NCBI GenBank assembly: GCA_008933045.1
Contig: WBXJ01000140.1
Location: 1-7,775 of the forward strand
Direction: 5' to 3'
Source: Verrucomicrobiota bacterium
GTDB taxonomy: Bacteria; Verrucomicrobiota; Verrucomicrobiia; Limisphaerales; SXQI01
Length of the DNA stretch: 7,775 nt
Shown: piece by piece, positions 6,873 through 7,775 of the stretch
Position numbering within the stretch: the stretch's first letter is position 1
Layout: every line of letters begins with the position of its first letter
Translations under genes and position numbers: made by a program
The notes under the pieces: model-generated
What the model was told of the DNA's origin: nothing
The model's input: only the letters and a program-made list of their open reading frames with translations
The model's database searches: none

Positions 6873-7715
6873 ATGACTTCCCCGAATGCCACCCGTGGTG
6901 TGATTGTAACCGTCGCCATCATTTGCGCCGCGGTTGCATGGCCGTTGGCGAGTGTTTTGTCTCGGGGAATCCTCTCGGTGTGGGGCGTGCCTTCGCAGAC
7001 CATTTTGCCGATGCTCGCGGCAGGTGCGCTCGCCGGATTCGTCGTTGGACTTGCCACAGCTTCGCGTTCGCGTTCTGCCATGAGATTATCCGGTGACGCC
7101 CCCACGAGGGCCGGATTTCTGGCCTCTTTCATCGCCGCTTCCCTTCTTGTGACACGCGCCACGATTTTGCATGGGCGCGCGGGCCATCTCACCGATGCAG
7201 GACTCAGCACACTGCTCGCCGCAGTGGTGACGATTCTGCCGGGCACGCTGTTCGCGATGTTCATGGGCGGACTCGGGCGCGCGGTGCGTCTCGCATTCGA
7301 CGCCGACCCTGCGGACGGAAAACCCGCATTCACTTTTCGTCCCATCCACGCGCTCTATGCCGGGTGCGTGCTGGCGCTTTTGTCGCCGTTCATTCCGGGC
7401 CTGTTCAGCGAGCCGCCGCCACCAAAGCCGGTTGTCGTGGCAACACCGACGCCCACGCCCGAACCGAAGCTCGTTTTCACACCGCCGCCGAAGATTTACG
7501 AAAAGCCGCAGGGCTTTGAATCTGCGGATGCCACGCGCATCACCGTCGTGACGCAGAGAACTCTTGCCGATGTGGACGGCGGAAAACCCATGCTGTTTTC
7601 GCCGGATGGAAAGCACATCGCGCTCTACCGCGATGGCGAGTCGTTCCGCGGCCTAGTGCTAAGTCACTCATGGAGTGATGGTAATACGCGAAAAGAATTA
7701 GCTGGTACTAAGTAG
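6873..7715 (+). CDS. Five-helix membrane protein with PD40/TolB-like propeller start, truncated by an insertion element
   Basis: 280 aa as read, but only about the first 260 belong to the original gene. Hydrophobic helices lie at about 9-29, 43-63, 78-98, 111-132 and 157-178. A proline-rich linker follows (about 180-208, with PPPPKPVVVATPTPTPEP), then the first blade of a beta-propeller (about 220-258) with LFSPDGKHIAL, the typical PD40/WD40-like repeat motif. The layout predicts a membrane base carrying a propeller sensor or binding domain on the far side. After Gly260 the frame passes TA (7654-7655) into unrelated DNA, adding some 20 foreign residues before TAG at 7713-7715. A whole propeller needs several hundred more residues, so the product is probably non-functional. 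The start at ATG 6873 has AGGTGA about 15 nt upstream, rather far. GC content is distinctly higher than in the chaperone operon. No specific family is recognised. Confidence 0.75.
   Translation: MTSPNATRGVIVTVAIICAAVAWPLASVLSRGILSVWGVPSQTILPMLAAGALAGFVVGLATASRSRSAMRLSGDAPTRAGFLASFIAASLLVTRATILHGRAGHLTDAGLSTLLAAVVTILPGTLFAMFMGGLGRAVRLAFDADPADGKPAFTFRPIHALYAGCVLALLSPFIPGLFSEPPPPKPVVVATPTPTPEPKLVFTPPPKIYEKPQGFESADATRITVVTQRTLADVDGGKPMLFSPDGKHIALYRDGESFRGLVLSHSWSDGNTRKELAGTK
7654..7655. other. Probable TA target site of the insertion element
   Basis: IS630/Tc1-mariner elements insert at TA and duplicate it. A TA lies exactly where propeller coding sequence stops and unrelated sequence begins, about 80 bp before a transposase start. 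The matching second TA and the right end are outside the window, so the boundary may be off by a few bases. Confidence 0.5.
7664..7678. repeat. Perfect 6-bp inverted repeat near the IS left end
   Basis: TCACTC (7664-7669) and GAGTGA (7673-7678) are separated by ATG. It lies 9 bp inside the presumed element boundary and could be a transposase-binding or end structure; chance is possible at this length. Confidence 0.45.
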
Positions 7716-7736
7716 TTTCCTGTATAGATGGGAGTG

Positions 7737-7775
7737 ATGCCAAAGAAAAAGCATCACATCCGACTGAGTGCCGAA
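7737..7775 (+). CDS. IS630-family transposase, N-terminus only
   Basis: Thirteen codons up to the window edge read MPKKKHHIRLSAE. This closely resembles the opening of many IS630-family transposases, in which M-P-K-K/R and a short strand are followed by L-T/S-x-E-E-R and then the helix-turn-helix DNA-binding domain. The frame is open from an ATG at 7728, just after TAG at 7725-7727, so MGV could precede it. GGGAG lies only 2 nt before the 7737 ATG, closer than usual, so the start is not settled. The catalytic DDE domain would lie to the right of the window. Confidence 0.6.
   Translation, partial: MPKKKHHIRLSAE

Larger units (their letters stand above)
7656..7775 (+). mobile_element. Left end of an IS630-family-like insertion sequence (partial)
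   Basis: From 7656 the sequence no longer fits the propeller gene and becomes AT-richer. About 80 bp of non-coding terminal sequence precedes a transposase-like reading frame. The end contains a hairpin-capable stretch (7664-7678) and related CTAAGT strings (gtgctaagt at 7656-7664 and gtactaagt at 7705-7713), which could be part of a terminal repeat. Only the left end is present, so the inverted repeat pair cannot be checked. Confidence 0.62.

Noticed and set aside
6842..7616. Long minus-strand frames (6842-7345 and 7086-7616) opposite the membrane-propeller gene
   Set aside because: Their composition is typical of antisense to GC-rich coding DNA, while the plus strand shows ordered membrane helices and an FSPDGKHIAL motif.

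Overview
The window looks like bacterial DNA from a lineage rich in eukaryote-like signalling genes. Verrucomicrobiota, Planctomycetota or a relative would fit the Hanks-type kinase, the large divergent Hsp70, proline-rich membrane proteins, weak or absent Shine-Dalgarno sites and an IS630-like element. That assignment is an inference from style only; there is no rRNA or other marker gene here.

Positions 1-6754 are one leftward (minus-strand) gene cluster, read from right to left: (1) a soluble Ser/Thr protein kinase with a short TPR-like tail; (2) a 592-residue protein with a degenerate J-like domain at its N-terminus, an alpha-helical middle and one membrane helix near its C-terminus; (3) a short GrpE-like nucleotide exchange factor; (4) an 826-residue Hsp70 with intact ATPase motifs, an extra segment between the ATPase and substrate-binding domains, and a long non-canonical C-terminus; (5) the first 256 codons of a TPR-like, single-pass membrane protein with a Pro/Ala/Thr-rich tail built from 81-bp tandem repeats, cut off by the left window edge. 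Gaps are 12, 26, -4 and 15 nt, so the five genes are very likely one operon. Together they resemble a complete Hsp70 cycle (Hsp70, exchange factor, J-like partner) placed beside a kinase and two membrane-anchored helical-repeat proteins. The simplest reading is a dedicated, kinase-controlled chaperone machine at the inner membrane. Its substrate and purpose cannot be read from the sequence.

A 118-bp gap (6755-6872; 196 bp if the kinase begins at its internal ATG) separates this operon from a divergent plus-strand gene starting at 6873. That gene encodes a five-helix membrane protein with a proline-rich linker and the start of a PD40/TolB-like beta-propeller. It is interrupted after codon 260 or 261 by what appears to be an IS630-family element entering at a TA dinucleotide (7654-7655). 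Only the left end of the element and the first 13 codons of its transposase lie in the window. The plus-strand gene is clearly richer in GC than the middle of the chaperone operon, which hints at different histories for the two halves.
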